Assembly (NCBI RefSeq): GCF_017654315.1
Contig: NZ_CP072203.1
Location: 3,906,001 to 3,970,000, forward strand
DNA: 64,000 nt
Reading direction: 5' to 3'
Source: Gordonia polyisoprenivorans
GTDB taxonomy: Bacteria > Actinomycetota > Actinomycetes > Mycobacteriales > Mycobacteriaceae
Positions 44,541-53,625 of this stretch are shown piece by piece (position 1 is the stretch's first letter; each line of letters starts with the position of its first letter). Both the position numbers and the translations under genes were made by a program. The notes below the pieces were generated by a model. The model had not been told where the DNA came from and did no database searches. It saw only the letters and a list, made by a program, of their open reading frames with translations.

Positions 44541-45446
44541 TCAGCCGGCTGTTCGGATACCCACCGTCGCAGGCCGACCGGGGTCGGCAGACCCGAACCG
44601 GCCGTCGCCGATCGGTGCGAATCCACCCGGCGGGAGCGCATCGGCGAGTGCGTCCGACGCGTCGGCGTCGCGCGCGGTGATCACGAACCCCTGATCGGCG
44701 CTACCGCTCGCCGCAGCATCGATCGCCGTGGCGTTTGCGCCCGCCAACGCCCACAACCGTTGGGTGATGCGCGTGGGAAGTGTCGAGGAGTTCGGTTCGG
44801 CAGCAACGAGTTCCGGATCAACGGTCGCCGGAGTGCGGGTCCGCACATTGGTCTCGAACGGCACGAGGCGGCGCGCCCACAGCTCTGCGGAGGCGGCCGC
44901 GAGCGCTTCCGGGCTGCTCGAGTTGTCGAGCCAGGCGTCGGCGACCGCGCGACGCTGGTCGTCGTCGGCTTGGGCGGCGATGCGTGCACGAGCGTCGGAT
45001 TCCGGCATTCCGCGCAGCTCGACGAGCCGGCGCACACGTTCCTCGGCGTCGGCGTGCACGATGATCACCAGATGGAAGAACGGGGCCATGTTGCCCTCGA
45101 CCAGGAGTGGGATGTCCTGGATGACGATTGCGTCGTCGGGTGCGGCCTCCAGCATTTCCTGGGTGCGCGCCCCGACGAGCGGGTGGGTGATCGAGTTCAG
45201 TGTGGAGCGGCTCTCGTCGTCGACGAATGCCTTCGCCGCGAGTGCGGCGCGATCCAGCGACCCGTCACCGGCCAGGATGTCCTCGCCGAACGCCTCGACG
45301 AGTCGCGCGAGACCCGGGGTGCCCGGTTCGACGACTTCGCGGGCGATCTTGTCGGCGTCGATGTGAAAACCGCCGCGCTCGATGAACGTCTTGGCCACTG
45401 TCGATTTTCCGGCTCCGATGCCGCCGGTCAGTCCCACTCGGATCAC
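44541..45446 (-). CDS. coaE: Dephospho-CoA kinase with C-terminal extension
   Basis: 301 residues from GTG 45446 (VIRVGLTGGIGAGKS). Last step of CoA synthesis. P-loop GGIGAGKST, the dephospho-CoA-binding DADKIAREVV and the LID-type LVELRGMPESDARARI are present in residues 1-195. The rest (about 100 residues) is Ala/Asp-rich. In mycobacteria this position holds a UPF0157/GrpB domain, and here only a shortened, diverged remnant seems left. Upstream in-frame codons exist, but they are not part of the family. Confidence 0.93.
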   Translation of the reverse strand: MIRVGLTGGIGAGKSTVAKTFIERGGFHIDADKIAREVVEPGTPGLARLVEAFGEDILAGDGSLDRAALAAKAFVDDESRSTLNSITHPLVGARTQEMLEAAPDDAIVIQDIPLLVEGNMAPFFHLVIIVHADAEERVRRLVELRGMPESDARARIAAQADDDQRRAVADAWLDNSSSPEALAAASAELWARRLVPFETNVRTRTPATVDPELVAAEPNSSTLPTRITQRLWALAGANATAIDAAASGSADQGFVITARDADASDALADALPPGGFAPIGDGRFGSADPGRPATVGIRTAG

Positions 45447-45499
45447 GGTCCCAGTGTGGCAAACCCACACACGGGACCGTGATCCGGACCATCTCACCG

Positions 45500-46738
45500 T
45501 CAGCCGGTGACGCCGGTCAGCTCGATCGTCTGCGCCGGAAGGGTCGCCTTGTTCGCCACCTTCGCTGTGGACAGGTCAACGGCATACAGGGTTTTCGTCG
45601 CGGGGTCGCTGACGTAGGCCCGGTCACCCTGGATGAACAGATTCGGCATCGGCGACTGCCATTCGTCGGGTTCGGACCAGGCCGCGATGACCGGGATGCT
45701 CGCCGTCTCGGTGGCCGACTCGGGATCGTAGACGTGCAGTGCACCGTCCGTACCGAGGATTACCGCCTGCCCGTTGGGGCCGCGTTCGATCGACCGGAAG
45801 CTATAGCTGGCCGGGAAGTCCACGAGGCGCAGGGTTCCGGTCCGAGTATCGGTGAGGGTGAAACGATTCGGGCGTTCGAGCTCGGCGTCCTTGTCGGTCT
45901 TGTAGTCGCCGAGCACGATCGGGGACTCGGCCGTGCCGGCCTGGTTGCCGATGCGGCCGTACGGATCAGGACTCGACACCTTTTGAATCTCGTTGCCGCG
46001 CACGATGAGTATGCCGTCCTGGCAGCCGAAGGTGAGTACTCCCCCGGCGGCCTCGGCCTCACCGTGAATGCCCGGGCATTGATCGTTGCGGGCGATCTCG
46101 TTGCGGGCCTTGTCCAGGATCACGATGCCCGAGCGGGTGTCCTCGTTGCCGACGGTGACCACCAGGGTGCCGTCGCCGCGCGACACAGCGACCCCGTGAT
46201 GTGGCTCAGGTGTGCGGTAGGTCGTCGACGCGGCATTCCCTTGTGCCAGTTCGACGGGTTCGACGATGTTCACTTCGCCGGTACCGTCGGAAAAGAGGGT
46301 GAGGCGGTCCTCGAAGGACACGACGTGACCGGGTTCGGCACCGCCGAATCGCATGTCGGTGAGTACCGGCGATGTCGTGTAGTGATGGCCGTGGTCGCCG
46401 TGCTTGCGGGTCCAGGTGCCCATGTCGAGGACGCGGAACCCGTCGGACTCGCTGATGAAGACATTGCGGCCGTTATCGGCGCTGTTGAGTCGGGTGAAAC
46501 CCTCGACAGGGAAATCCCCGACCTGCTGCAGGGTCTCGGCGTCGTAGACCAGGACACCGCCGTCATAGCTCAACGCGAGCCTCGGTGTGGCACTTCCTTG
46601 TTCGACCGGCGATCCCGACGCCGCACTACTCGTCGCCGAGGTGTCACCGCCGCCATCAGAGCCACACGCGACGAGCGTTGCGGTCACCGCCGTGAGGGCG
46701 GCCACGGAGAATGTCAGTTTTGTCCGTTGTATGAGCAC
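45500..46738 (-). CDS. AztD-like zinc metallochaperone lipoprotein
   Basis: 412 residues. Signal with lipobox LVAC (Cys25) and a Ser/Gly-rich linker, then a beta-propeller. Histidine cluster HGDHGHH (113-119), a pair at 180-181 (PEPHHGVAV), His224 in CPGIHGEAE and Cys220/Cys238 match AztD-type chaperones, which deliver zinc to ABC-transporter binding proteins. No zinc transporter gene is nearby, so the partner is elsewhere. Starts at GTG 46738. A Fur/Zur-type palindrome upstream (46760-46774) fits repression when zinc is sufficient. Confidence 0.75.
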   Translation of the reverse strand: MLIQRTKLTFSVAALTAVTATLVACGSDGGGDTSATSSAASGSPVEQGSATPRLALSYDGGVLVYDAETLQQVGDFPVEGFTRLNSADNGRNVFISESDGFRVLDMGTWTRKHGDHGHHYTTSPVLTDMRFGGAEPGHVVSFEDRLTLFSDGTGEVNIVEPVELAQGNAASTTYRTPEPHHGVAVSRGDGTLVVTVGNEDTRSGIVILDKARNEIARNDQCPGIHGEAEAAGGVLTFGCQDGILIVRGNEIQKVSSPDPYGRIGNQAGTAESPIVLGDYKTDKDAELERPNRFTLTDTRTGTLRLVDFPASYSFRSIERGPNGQAVILGTDGALHVYDPESATETASIPVIAAWSEPDEWQSPMPNLFIQGDRAYVSDPATKTLYAVDLSTAKVANKATLPAQTIELTGVTG

Positions 46739-46759
46739 GCCGCACAGCTAAGCCGTTGA

Positions 46760-46774
46760 TGACAATTATTGTCA
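46760..46774. promoter_or_regulatory. Fur/Zur-family operator-like palindrome
   Basis: TGACAAT-T-ATTGTCA, a perfect 7-1-7 inverted repeat typical of Fur-superfamily sites. On the minus strand its TTGACA could serve as the -35 of the AztD-like gene (TTAGCT 18 bases later as -10), so a bound repressor would block transcription. It lies 22 bases from the AztD-like start and 124 from the divergent membrane gene. Zur is preferred over Fur because of the zinc-chaperone target. Confidence 0.65.
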
Positions 46775-46897
46775 AAATGCCATACACGAATACGTTGCCG
46801 AGCGGGTTGATCCATTCCCCGAACCTAGAGACATATTTAATATATTGCCCCAACGGGTTCGAGGCCCCGGGCCATCGTCCGGGGAGAGGAGGCTGTG

Positions 46898-47527
46898 ATG
46901 CTGTGTTGCCTGGTGATGGTGATCGTGCTGGGAGCCGGCTCACGTTTCATGCCGTGGCGCACCGTCCGAGACGACGGCGGCTTCGCGCCGACTGCGGTGC
47001 GCAGCACCCCGGATGACACCGATCTCGCGGCACTTGTCGACGCCCTCTCCGAGCGGCCGCCCGGGGCCGGCCCCGCACTGCATGGTCGCCCCACACTCCA
47101 CACTGCGGTCCCGTCGGTGATGCAAGCGATCGCGACGGGCGTGGCCGCTTCGCTGCCCGTGACCGTGGCGCTCATGGCCGGCGGACTCGCCCGCACCAGC
47201 GCACCCGGCTGGGTGTGGCTGATCCACTGTTCGGGTGTGGCAATGCTCACCGTCGCCGTCATGGGTGCAGCGGCGTTCGTCGGTCTCCGATGGCCGCGGC
47301 GCATTCGTGGGGTCGGGGCGCTCGGTGTGATGGCGATCGGGATCGCGGGCGCACTGTTGACCGTCGTCGAAATCGACACCCGTCTGGTCGACCTGTATCA
47401 ACTCCGCTCGACAACCGCGCACCTCGTCGTCACTTCAATCCTGTTGGGAGCCATCATCTCCGGATTCATCGCAGTAATCGCCGCTACGTCGGACACGCCC
47501 GCACGCACGCCGGTCGGGTCGGCGTGA
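46898..47527 (+). CDS. Membrane protein coupled to the LDI-family gene
   Basis: 209 residues with four or five hydrophobic segments: VMVIVLGAGSRF, SLPVTVALMAGGLA, WLIHCSGVAMLTVAVMGAAAF, LGVMAIGIAGALLTVV and VVTSILLGAIISGFIAVIAA. GAGAGGAGG lies 5 bases before the ATG. No family recognised. Its stop overlaps the next gene's GTG start by 4 bases, so the two products are made together; it may anchor the LDI-family enzyme or move its substrate (inference). Confidence 0.75.
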   Translation: MLCCLVMVIVLGAGSRFMPWRTVRDDGGFAPTAVRSTPDDTDLAALVDALSERPPGAGPALHGRPTLHTAVPSVMQAIATGVAASLPVTVALMAGGLARTSAPGWVWLIHCSGVAMLTVAVMGAAAFVGLRWPRRIRGVGALGVMAIGIAGALLTVVEIDTRLVDLYQLRSTTAHLVVTSILLGAIISGFIAVIAATSDTPARTPVGSA

Positions 47528-48927
47528 GCACGGGCATCGCGCCGGTCGCGGTCACCGAGTCGTCCGGCGACGATCTCGCGTCGCTGCGGTACCTGCTCGA
47601 TCTCGCGCTCCAGCCGGTAGACGATTTCACCGGCTTCACCCGGCTCGAGCAGATCGGCGGCAGCGCGCTGCGCTACCAACTCAGTTATGCCGGGTATGCG
47701 TTGTCGATGGCGCAGTACACGCGCACACCGGCATTCGGCGGCTATCTCGCGGAGGCGCAGGCCAATCTCATTCGTAAGATGTGCGACAAACGCGTATGGG
47801 GATATTGGGCCACCGAGCAACTGGCGGGATACCTTCGGTGGAATCCCGATCCCATGACCCTCGGCAACGTGATGTACACGGGCTTCTTCGCCGCGATGCT
47901 CGCGCTCTACGAAAGCCTCAACGGCACCGGAGAATTCGACGATCCGGGAAGCCTGGAACTGCGATGGAGCACCGAGAAGTCGTTCCACTATGGTTACACC
48001 CCGATCGCCGAGGCCATCGAGCGCAACATGCGGCAGAGTCGTCAGACGTTGTATCCGTGTGAGCCGCACCTGATCTACCCGATGTGCAACGCCGTCGCAA
48101 TGGTGGGACTGTGCGCCTACGACCGGCTCCACCACCGCGATCTCGCCGGCGATCTGCCCGAAAAGATGAGGCAATCGTTGTTCGACAACAAGTTCCGACG
48201 TCGCGACAGACGCTTTGTCTTCGGACGCGGGCCACTCGGCCTGGTCTTCCCACCGATGATCGCCAACGACGCCGTGATGACCTACTGGCTCAACGCCTTG
48301 ACGCCGGATCTCGCGCACGACACCTGGGACGTACTGCGTCGGACACGCATTCGCAACCGCTCGACGCGCGTCGGACTGCGGACAACGCCCGTCGACCACC
48401 TCGACGTCGGGTCCTATCGACCCGGTGATGGATGGGCGTGGGCAAATCTGCTCATCGCCGCGCGCGAGACGGGCGCCACCGAGATCGCCGACACGATCAC
48501 CGAGAAGATCGCCGCCGACATCGGGTTCGATCACTCTCCGCACGGCGCGCACAAACTCCACGGCGTCTCGACATGGGTCAACTGCGCCCATGTGCTGGGA
48601 CGTATGACCAGACCCGACGGCATGCGGGACCTCGCCTCCGGCGAGATCCCCGACACCTGGCGCCACGGCCCTCACCTCGATTCGGCCGGCTATCCGGACG
48701 TTCTGGTCGCCAAGGCGCTCACCGACGGCACGACACTCCAACTCGTGCTGCGGCCCGGAGCCGGTCCGACCCGAACTGCGCTGCGACTCTCGAGACTCCG
48801 ACCGAGCGCGACGTACGCGTTACGCGGAGCGATGGCCGACGAGGTCACCGCAGACCACGACGGTCAGGCGATCATCGAGGTCGACCTGTCGGCGCGGCTG
48901 GAGGTGCAGGTCCGCCCGCACGTCTGA
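47524..48927 (+). CDS. Linalool dehydratase/isomerase-family protein
   Basis: 467 residues from GTG 47524. The segment KMCDKRVWGYW, then NVMYTGFFAAMLALYESLNG and CEPHLIYPMCNAVAMVGLCAYDRLHH aligns by eye with the Castellaniella enzyme ([52 protein letters not shown]). The two active-site cysteines, 9 residues apart, are kept (Cys179, Cys188). The known enzyme is periplasmic and interconverts myrcene, geraniol and linalool; this one has no signal peptide and carries an extra C-terminal beta-rich region after residue 410. Substrate unknown. Strong terminator downstream. Confidence 0.8.
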   Translation: MSTGIAPVAVTESSGDDLASLRYLLDLALQPVDDFTGFTRLEQIGGSALRYQLSYAGYALSMAQYTRTPAFGGYLAEAQANLIRKMCDKRVWGYWATEQLAGYLRWNPDPMTLGNVMYTGFFAAMLALYESLNGTGEFDDPGSLELRWSTEKSFHYGYTPIAEAIERNMRQSRQTLYPCEPHLIYPMCNAVAMVGLCAYDRLHHRDLAGDLPEKMRQSLFDNKFRRRDRRFVFGRGPLGLVFPPMIANDAVMTYWLNALTPDLAHDTWDVLRRTRIRNRSTRVGLRTTPVDHLDVGSYRPGDGWAWANLLIAARETGATEIADTITEKIAADIGFDHSPHGAHKLHGVSTWVNCAHVLGRMTRPDGMRDLASGEIPDTWRHGPHLDSAGYPDVLVAKALTDGTTLQLVLRPGAGPTRTALRLSRLRPSATYALRGAMADEVTADHDGQAIIEVDLSARLEVQVRPHV

Positions 48928-48952
48928 ACCCTGACACGATCAGGTGGAGATC

Positions 48953-48998
48953 AAACGAGTGCGACCCCTTCCGTTGCCGGAAGGGGCCGCACTCGTTT
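48953..48998. terminator. Bidirectional terminator between the LDI-family gene and rpsA
   Basis: Inverted repeat AAACGAGTGCG-CCCCTTCCG with its complement, one mismatch in about 21 pairs, loop of a few bases, and short T-runs on both sides. It lies in the 86-base gap between convergent genes. Confidence 0.85.
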
Positions 48999-49013
48999 GT
49001 TCAGATCAGGCGA

Positions 49014-50489
49014 TCAGGCGTTGCCCGACAGCTTCTCGCGAAGCGCCGCGAGCTGCTCGTCGCTGGCCAGCGATCCGCCGCCCGACGAAGAGGTCGACGA
49101 GGACGAGGTCGACGAGCTGCTACGGCTCTCCGACGCCGACGAGTAGTCCGTCGGGGCCTTCTCGGCCTCGGCCGCGGCAGCGGCGAACTTCTCGATCTGC
49201 GCGGTGTGCATCTTGTGACGACGCTCCGCCTCGGCGTAGCGCGCCTCCCAGGCCTCACGCTGCTTCTCGAAGCCCTCGAGCCATTCGTTGGTCTCGGGAT
49301 CGAAGCCCTCGGGGAAGATGTAGTTGCCCTGCTCGTCGTAGCTGTCGGCCATGCCGTACTTCGACGGGTCGAACTCCTCGGTGTAGTCCTCGTTGGCCTG
49401 CTTGAGGCTCAGCGAGATCCGGCGACGCTCCAGGTCGATGTCGATGACCTTGACCATCGCGTCGTCGCCGACGGCGACAACCTGGTCCGGGACCTCGACG
49501 TGACGCTCGGCGAGCTCGGAGATGTGCACCAGGCCCTCGATGCCCTCGTCGACACGGACGAACGCACCGAACGGCACCAGCTTGGTGACCTTGCCCGGGA
49601 CGATCTGGCCGATCGCGTGGGTGCGGGCGAACTGGCGCCACGGGTCTTCCTGAGTGGCCTTGAGCGACAGCGACACACGCTCGCGGTCCAGATCGACGTC
49701 GAGAACCTCGACGGTGACCTCGTCACCCACGGTGACGACCTCGGACGGATGATCGATGTGCTTCCAGGACAGCTCGGAGACGTGAACCAGACCGTCGACG
49801 CCGCCGAGATCGACGAACGCACCGAAGTTGACGATCGAGGACACGACGCCCTTGCGGACCTGGCCCTTCTGCAGCTGGTGCAGGAATTCGCTGCGCACCT
49901 CGGACTGGGTCTGCTCCAGCCAGGCGCGACGCGAGAGCACCACGTTGTTGCGGTTCTTGTCGAGCTCGATGATCTTGGCCTCGATCTCCTTGCCGATGTA
50001 CGGCTGCAGATCGCGGACGCGGCGCATCTCCACCAGCGATGCCGGGAGGAAGCCACGCAGACCGATGTCGAGGATCAGGCCGCCCTTGACGACCTCGATG
50101 ACGGTGCCCTTGACGGCCTCGTCCTTCTCCTTGAGCTCCTCGATCGTGCCCCACGCGCGCTCGTACTGCGCACGCTTCTTGGACAGGATCAGCCGGCCTT
50201 CTTTGTCCTCCTTGGTGAGGACGAGTGCTTCAACCTCGTCACCGACGTTGACGACCTCGTTGGGGTCCACGTCGTGCTTGATCGAGAGTTCGCGTGAGGG
50301 GATCACGCCTTCGGTCTTGTAACCGATGTCGAGCAGAACCTCGTCGCGGTCGACCTTGACGATGGTGCCTTCGACGATGTCGCCATCGTTGAAGTACTTG
50401 ATCGTGGAGTCGATGGCGGCGAGAAAGTCCTCAGCCGAGCCGATGTCGTTGACGGCTACTTGCGGCGAGGTGATGGTGGAGGACGGCAT
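49014..50489 (-). CDS. rpsA: 30S ribosomal protein S1
   Basis: 491 residues from ATG 50489. Four S1 RNA-binding domains (about 35-105, 122-190, 207-275, 292-362); VVSSIVNFGAFVDLGGVDGLVHVSELSW is the third. Actinobacterial S1 has four rather than six domains. The last 130 residues are charged, then a Ser-rich run near the end precedes DEQLAALREKL. Binds mRNA and tmRNA. In M. tuberculosis it lies directly beside polA and coaE; here both gaps have been filled with accessory genes. Confidence 0.97.
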   Translation of the reverse strand: MPSSTITSPQVAVNDIGSAEDFLAAIDSTIKYFNDGDIVEGTIVKVDRDEVLLDIGYKTEGVIPSRELSIKHDVDPNEVVNVGDEVEALVLTKEDKEGRLILSKKRAQYERAWGTIEELKEKDEAVKGTVIEVVKGGLILDIGLRGFLPASLVEMRRVRDLQPYIGKEIEAKIIELDKNRNNVVLSRRAWLEQTQSEVRSEFLHQLQKGQVRKGVVSSIVNFGAFVDLGGVDGLVHVSELSWKHIDHPSEVVTVGDEVTVEVLDVDLDRERVSLSLKATQEDPWRQFARTHAIGQIVPGKVTKLVPFGAFVRVDEGIEGLVHISELAERHVEVPDQVVAVGDDAMVKVIDIDLERRRISLSLKQANEDYTEEFDPSKYGMADSYDEQGNYIFPEGFDPETNEWLEGFEKQREAWEARYAEAERRHKMHTAQIEKFAAAAAEAEKAPTDYSSASESRSSSSTSSSSTSSSGGGSLASDEQLAALREKLSGNA

Positions 50490-50696
50490 ATTGGTGAGTT
50501 GCTCCGGACAGATATGTAGTAGGTACAGTTTGGTCGTGCTGGGAGTGCGCCGGCCCATACTCAGGGCATGCGCAACCGCGCGAGATGGTGCACACGCGCG
50601 GAAACAACCCTACTCCAGCGGCGTTGCGCTGGGCAAATGCCGTACCGCCGCATTCCGGGGCCGTCGCATTCGCACCGACACGGGGAGACACGCACG

Positions 50697-51260
50697 ATGG
50701 CACACTCAGTCGAGTTCCTCGTCGACGACGCCTCTGACCAGCAGATTCGCACACAGTGGGCAGCGCTCGCCGACGCCGGGCTCCCCTCTCAGGCCGGCAT
50801 CGCCTCGAGCACCAATCGCCCGCATATCACCGCACTCGCCGCCGCCCACATCGCACCCGGTATCGATACCGCACTGGCGACGGTCGGCATGCGCCTACCG
50901 TTCACGGTCGCACTCGGTGGCGTGGTCGTCTTCGGCTACGGACGCAAGCGGGTCGTCGCACGTCTGGTGGTGCCCACGAGCGAGTTGTTGTCCACCCATG
51001 CTGCGGCCGTCCGCCTGGGTGCTCCGTTCGCGACGGACCACAAAGGGCGGGCAGGGGTATTCGACCATTGTGTTCCAGGCTCATGGACCCCTCACGTGAC
51101 GTTGGCGCGCCGCGTTCCACTCGAACAATTGCCTGCCCTTTTCCACGCCCTCGAGCCTTACGACCCCGTCATTGGTGAAGCACCGATGACAGTCGTCGGG
51201 CTGCGCCGCTGGGACTCCGACACACGCACTGCCCGTGTCATCGGCGGAAGAGCCTGCTGA
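50697..51260 (+). CDS. 2'-5' RNA ligase-like (2H phosphoesterase) protein
   Basis: 187 residues from ATG 50697. Two HxT-type motifs, PHIT (His43, Thr45) and PHVT (His133, Thr135), about 90 residues apart as in the 2H phosphoesterase fold. Such proteins hydrolyse cyclic phosphodiesters of RNA or small nucleotides; the bacterial role is usually unknown. Divergent from rpsA. First gene of the 13-kb stretch that separates rpsA from polA here. Confidence 0.85.
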   Translation: MAHSVEFLVDDASDQQIRTQWAALADAGLPSQAGIASSTNRPHITALAAAHIAPGIDTALATVGMRLPFTVALGGVVVFGYGRKRVVARLVVPTSELLSTHAAAVRLGAPFATDHKGRAGVFDHCVPGSWTPHVTLARRVPLEQLPALFHALEPYDPVIGEAPMTVVGLRRWDSDTRTARVIGGRAC

Positions 51261-51371
51261 CGCGACCTCGATAGGGCGAGCGGTTCACCTCAGGGGATGT
51301 CCACACCCGGGCACGTGAGCGCCAGAGACTTTTGTACCCGAATGGTCGTGGATAGGGTCCGGAGAATGACA

Positions 51372-51400
51372 TTGACAGCGTCGAATTCTCGATTTATCGC
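51372..51400 (+). promoter_or_regulatory. Possible promoter of the secreted lipase gene
   Basis: TTGACA at 51372-51377, then 17 bases, then TATCGC at 51395-51400, 42 bases before the lipase start. The -35 is perfect and the -10 weak. The surrounding 180 bases between the two genes otherwise show nothing. Confidence 0.4.
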
Positions 51401-51441
51401 AATCGTTGGCGCCGGTCTTTGAATACCTTTAGAATTCGGCG

Positions 51442-52710
51442 GTGGCCCGAATTCCCAGAGCTTTTTCCGTGACAGTGGTCGGTGCTGCACTTGCAGCGCT
51501 CCTGTCGATTCTCCTAGCGATTCCCCTGGCGGCACCGGCAGCGGCGGCACCGCTGGTACCGCCCTCCCAGGATCCGTTTTACAGTACGACACACTCGCTG
51601 ACCCACGTCGAGCCGGGAACCGCACTGAAAACCAGGGTTGTCGGTTTGGCCTACGGCGACAAGCGCTTTCCCGCGACGGCCACCCAGATACTGTTCCGCA
51701 CCACCGATCAGTTCGGCGCCCCGACCGCTGCGGTGACCTCGATCATCGAGCCCCTCACACCGGGGCCGCGTAAGATCATTTCCTACCATTCGCCCTACGA
51801 TGCACTCGGTTCGCAATGCGATCCGTCCTACGCATTGCGTGGGGGGAACACCGGCCGCCGACCGGAATTCGACGACCTCACCATCGGTACCCTCCTCGCG
51901 CAGGGGTACACCGTTGTGGCCCCCGATTACGAAGGTCTGAAGATGCGGTGGACCATGGGTCGCGAATCGGCCCAGACCGCGCTCGACAGCATCCGCGCCG
52001 CCGAGCGACACCTGCGCGCTCCGGCATCGACGCCGGTTGGTCTGTTCGGCTACTCCGGCGGTTCGGTCCCCACCGGATTCGGTGCCGATCTCGCGCCGAC
52101 CTACGCGCCCGAGCTCAACATCATCGCCGTCGCAGCGGGTGGGGTGATCGTTGATCCGGCGCACAACCTGCCGTATGTCAATGGCAGCACGCAGTGGGCC
52201 GGTGTCATCCCGGCACTGATGAACGTCTACAACGACGTGTTCGACCTCGGTATCGAGCGGTACCTCTCCCCTAAGGGAACCACCATCCTCGCCCAGACCC
52301 AGGGCAAATGCCTCATCGATTTCGCGACGAAATACCCCGGATTGACCGACTCTCAGCTACTCCAGCCGCAGTATCCGAGCCTGCTCGATGTCCCAGGCAT
52401 CCCCGCGGCGTTCAACCAGAACATCATGGGACTCAAAGGCAAGCCCCGTGGTCCGGTCTTCCTGGGGGTCGGCAACATCGACGGGATCGGCGACGGCATC
52501 ATGATCGACGCGGACGTCGCAGGTCTGGCAACGCGCTACTGCCGCGAAGGGGTGGCAACCCAATACAAGACCTATCCGAAGCTCAGCCATTTCGAGGCAT
52601 TCATTCCGTGGGCCGCCGACGCCGAGCGGTTCCTGGCCGACCGGTTCGCCGGCCGACCGGCGACGTACTGCAGTGGCATCCCGACCGGAAACACCCTCGC
52701 ACCGATCTGA
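51442..52710 (+). CDS. Secreted lipase (LIP family)
   Basis: 422 residues. Signal peptide 1-36 (VVGAALAALLSILLAIPLA, cleavage after the Ala run). Alpha/beta-hydrolase with GYSGGS nucleophile motif (Ser205), as in actinobacterial and fungal secretory lipases of the LIP family. A likely acid/His pair lies in the GVGNIDGIG and KLSHFEAFIPW regions. Expected to hydrolyse fatty acid esters outside the cell. Cysteines at about 126 and 306 could pair. GTG start. Confidence 0.9.
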   Translation: MARIPRAFSVTVVGAALAALLSILLAIPLAAPAAAAPLVPPSQDPFYSTTHSLTHVEPGTALKTRVVGLAYGDKRFPATATQILFRTTDQFGAPTAAVTSIIEPLTPGPRKIISYHSPYDALGSQCDPSYALRGGNTGRRPEFDDLTIGTLLAQGYTVVAPDYEGLKMRWTMGRESAQTALDSIRAAERHLRAPASTPVGLFGYSGGSVPTGFGADLAPTYAPELNIIAVAAGGVIVDPAHNLPYVNGSTQWAGVIPALMNVYNDVFDLGIERYLSPKGTTILAQTQGKCLIDFATKYPGLTDSQLLQPQYPSLLDVPGIPAAFNQNIMGLKGKPRGPVFLGVGNIDGIGDGIMIDADVAGLATRYCREGVATQYKTYPKLSHFEAFIPWAADAERFLADRFAGRPATYCSGIPTGNTLAPI

Positions 52711-52758
52711 CAGGCGCACCGCTGACCGGCAAGGGTCCACGTCCCTAGACTCGCGGGC

Positions 52759-53604
52759 GTGGACTCTTCCGACGAATCAGCGATCCCCGCTCATCAACCG
52801 CGCGTCCTCGATGACGTCGACTCGGCGACCAGCGCCCGCGCCAACCGCGCGTGGTGGGACGCCGAAACCACCGACTACCACGCCGAACACGGCGATTTCC
52901 TGGGCGCCGGCACACCGGGAGGCGATTTCGTGTGGTGCCCGGAGAATCTTCGGGAGTCCGACGCACACCTGCTCGGCGAGGTACGGGGGAAGACCGTGCT
53001 CGAGATCGGTTGTGGATCGGCGCCGTGTTCCAGGTGGCTTGCCGCGCAGGGCGCCGACGTGGTCGCGACCGATCTCTCGCGGCGCATGCTGGGGTACGGG
53101 CTGGCGGCGATGGAGCTCTTCGACGAGACCCCGGTTCCTCTCGTCCAGGCCACGGCTGAGGCACTCCCCTTCGCCGATGCCACCTTCGACATCACTTTCT
53201 CGTCGTTCGGTGCGGTGCCGTTCGTCGCCGATTCGGGGCGCGTGATGGCCGAGGCCGCACGGGTTCTCGTGCCCGGTGGCCGTTGGGTGTTCTCCATCAA
53301 TCACCCGATGCGCTGGATGTTTCCCGACGACCCCGGACCTGACGGTCTCACCGTCGCGATCCCCTACTTCAATCGCACACCGTACTCCGAGGTCGATGCC
53401 GACGGCACCATCACCTACGTCGAGCACCATCGGACCATCGGTGATCGCGTCCGTGAGATTCGTTCCGCCGGTTTGATTCTCGACGACATCGTGGAGCCCG
53501 AATGGCCCGACGACCTCGAACGCGTCTGGGGTCAGTGGAGTCCGCTTCGGGGACAATACTTTCCGGGTACCGCGATCTTCTGTTGCCGTAAGCCGGACAG
53601 CTGA
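52759..53604 (+). CDS. SAM-dependent methyltransferase (class I)
   Basis: 281 residues from GTG. VLEIGCGSAPCSRWLA is motif I, VVATDLSRRML supplies the acidic residue that binds the SAM ribose, and SFGAVPFVADSGRVMAEAARVLVPGGRWVF covers motifs II-III. No substrate can be deduced; the N-terminal NRAWWDAETTDYHAEHGDF resembles actinobacterial small-molecule methyltransferases. 22 bases from the convergent deazaflavin-type reductase. Confidence 0.88.
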   Translation: MDSSDESAIPAHQPRVLDDVDSATSARANRAWWDAETTDYHAEHGDFLGAGTPGGDFVWCPENLRESDAHLLGEVRGKTVLEIGCGSAPCSRWLAAQGADVVATDLSRRMLGYGLAAMELFDETPVPLVQATAEALPFADATFDITFSSFGAVPFVADSGRVMAEAARVLVPGGRWVFSINHPMRWMFPDDPGPDGLTVAIPYFNRTPYSEVDADGTITYVEHHRTIGDRVREIRSAGLILDDIVEPEWPDDLERVWGQWSPLRGQYFPGTAIFCCRKPDS

Positions 53605-53625
53605 CGTCGATCAGCCGCCGTCATC

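Noticed and set aside
46775..46894. An open minus-strand reading frame over the Zur-like intergenic region giving a hydrophobic peptide (INPLGNVFVYGILTIIVING)
   Set aside because: Codon use is unlike the rest of this GC-rich window (many A/T-ending codons), it has no ribosome site and it runs over the operator and into the lipoprotein gene in another frame.
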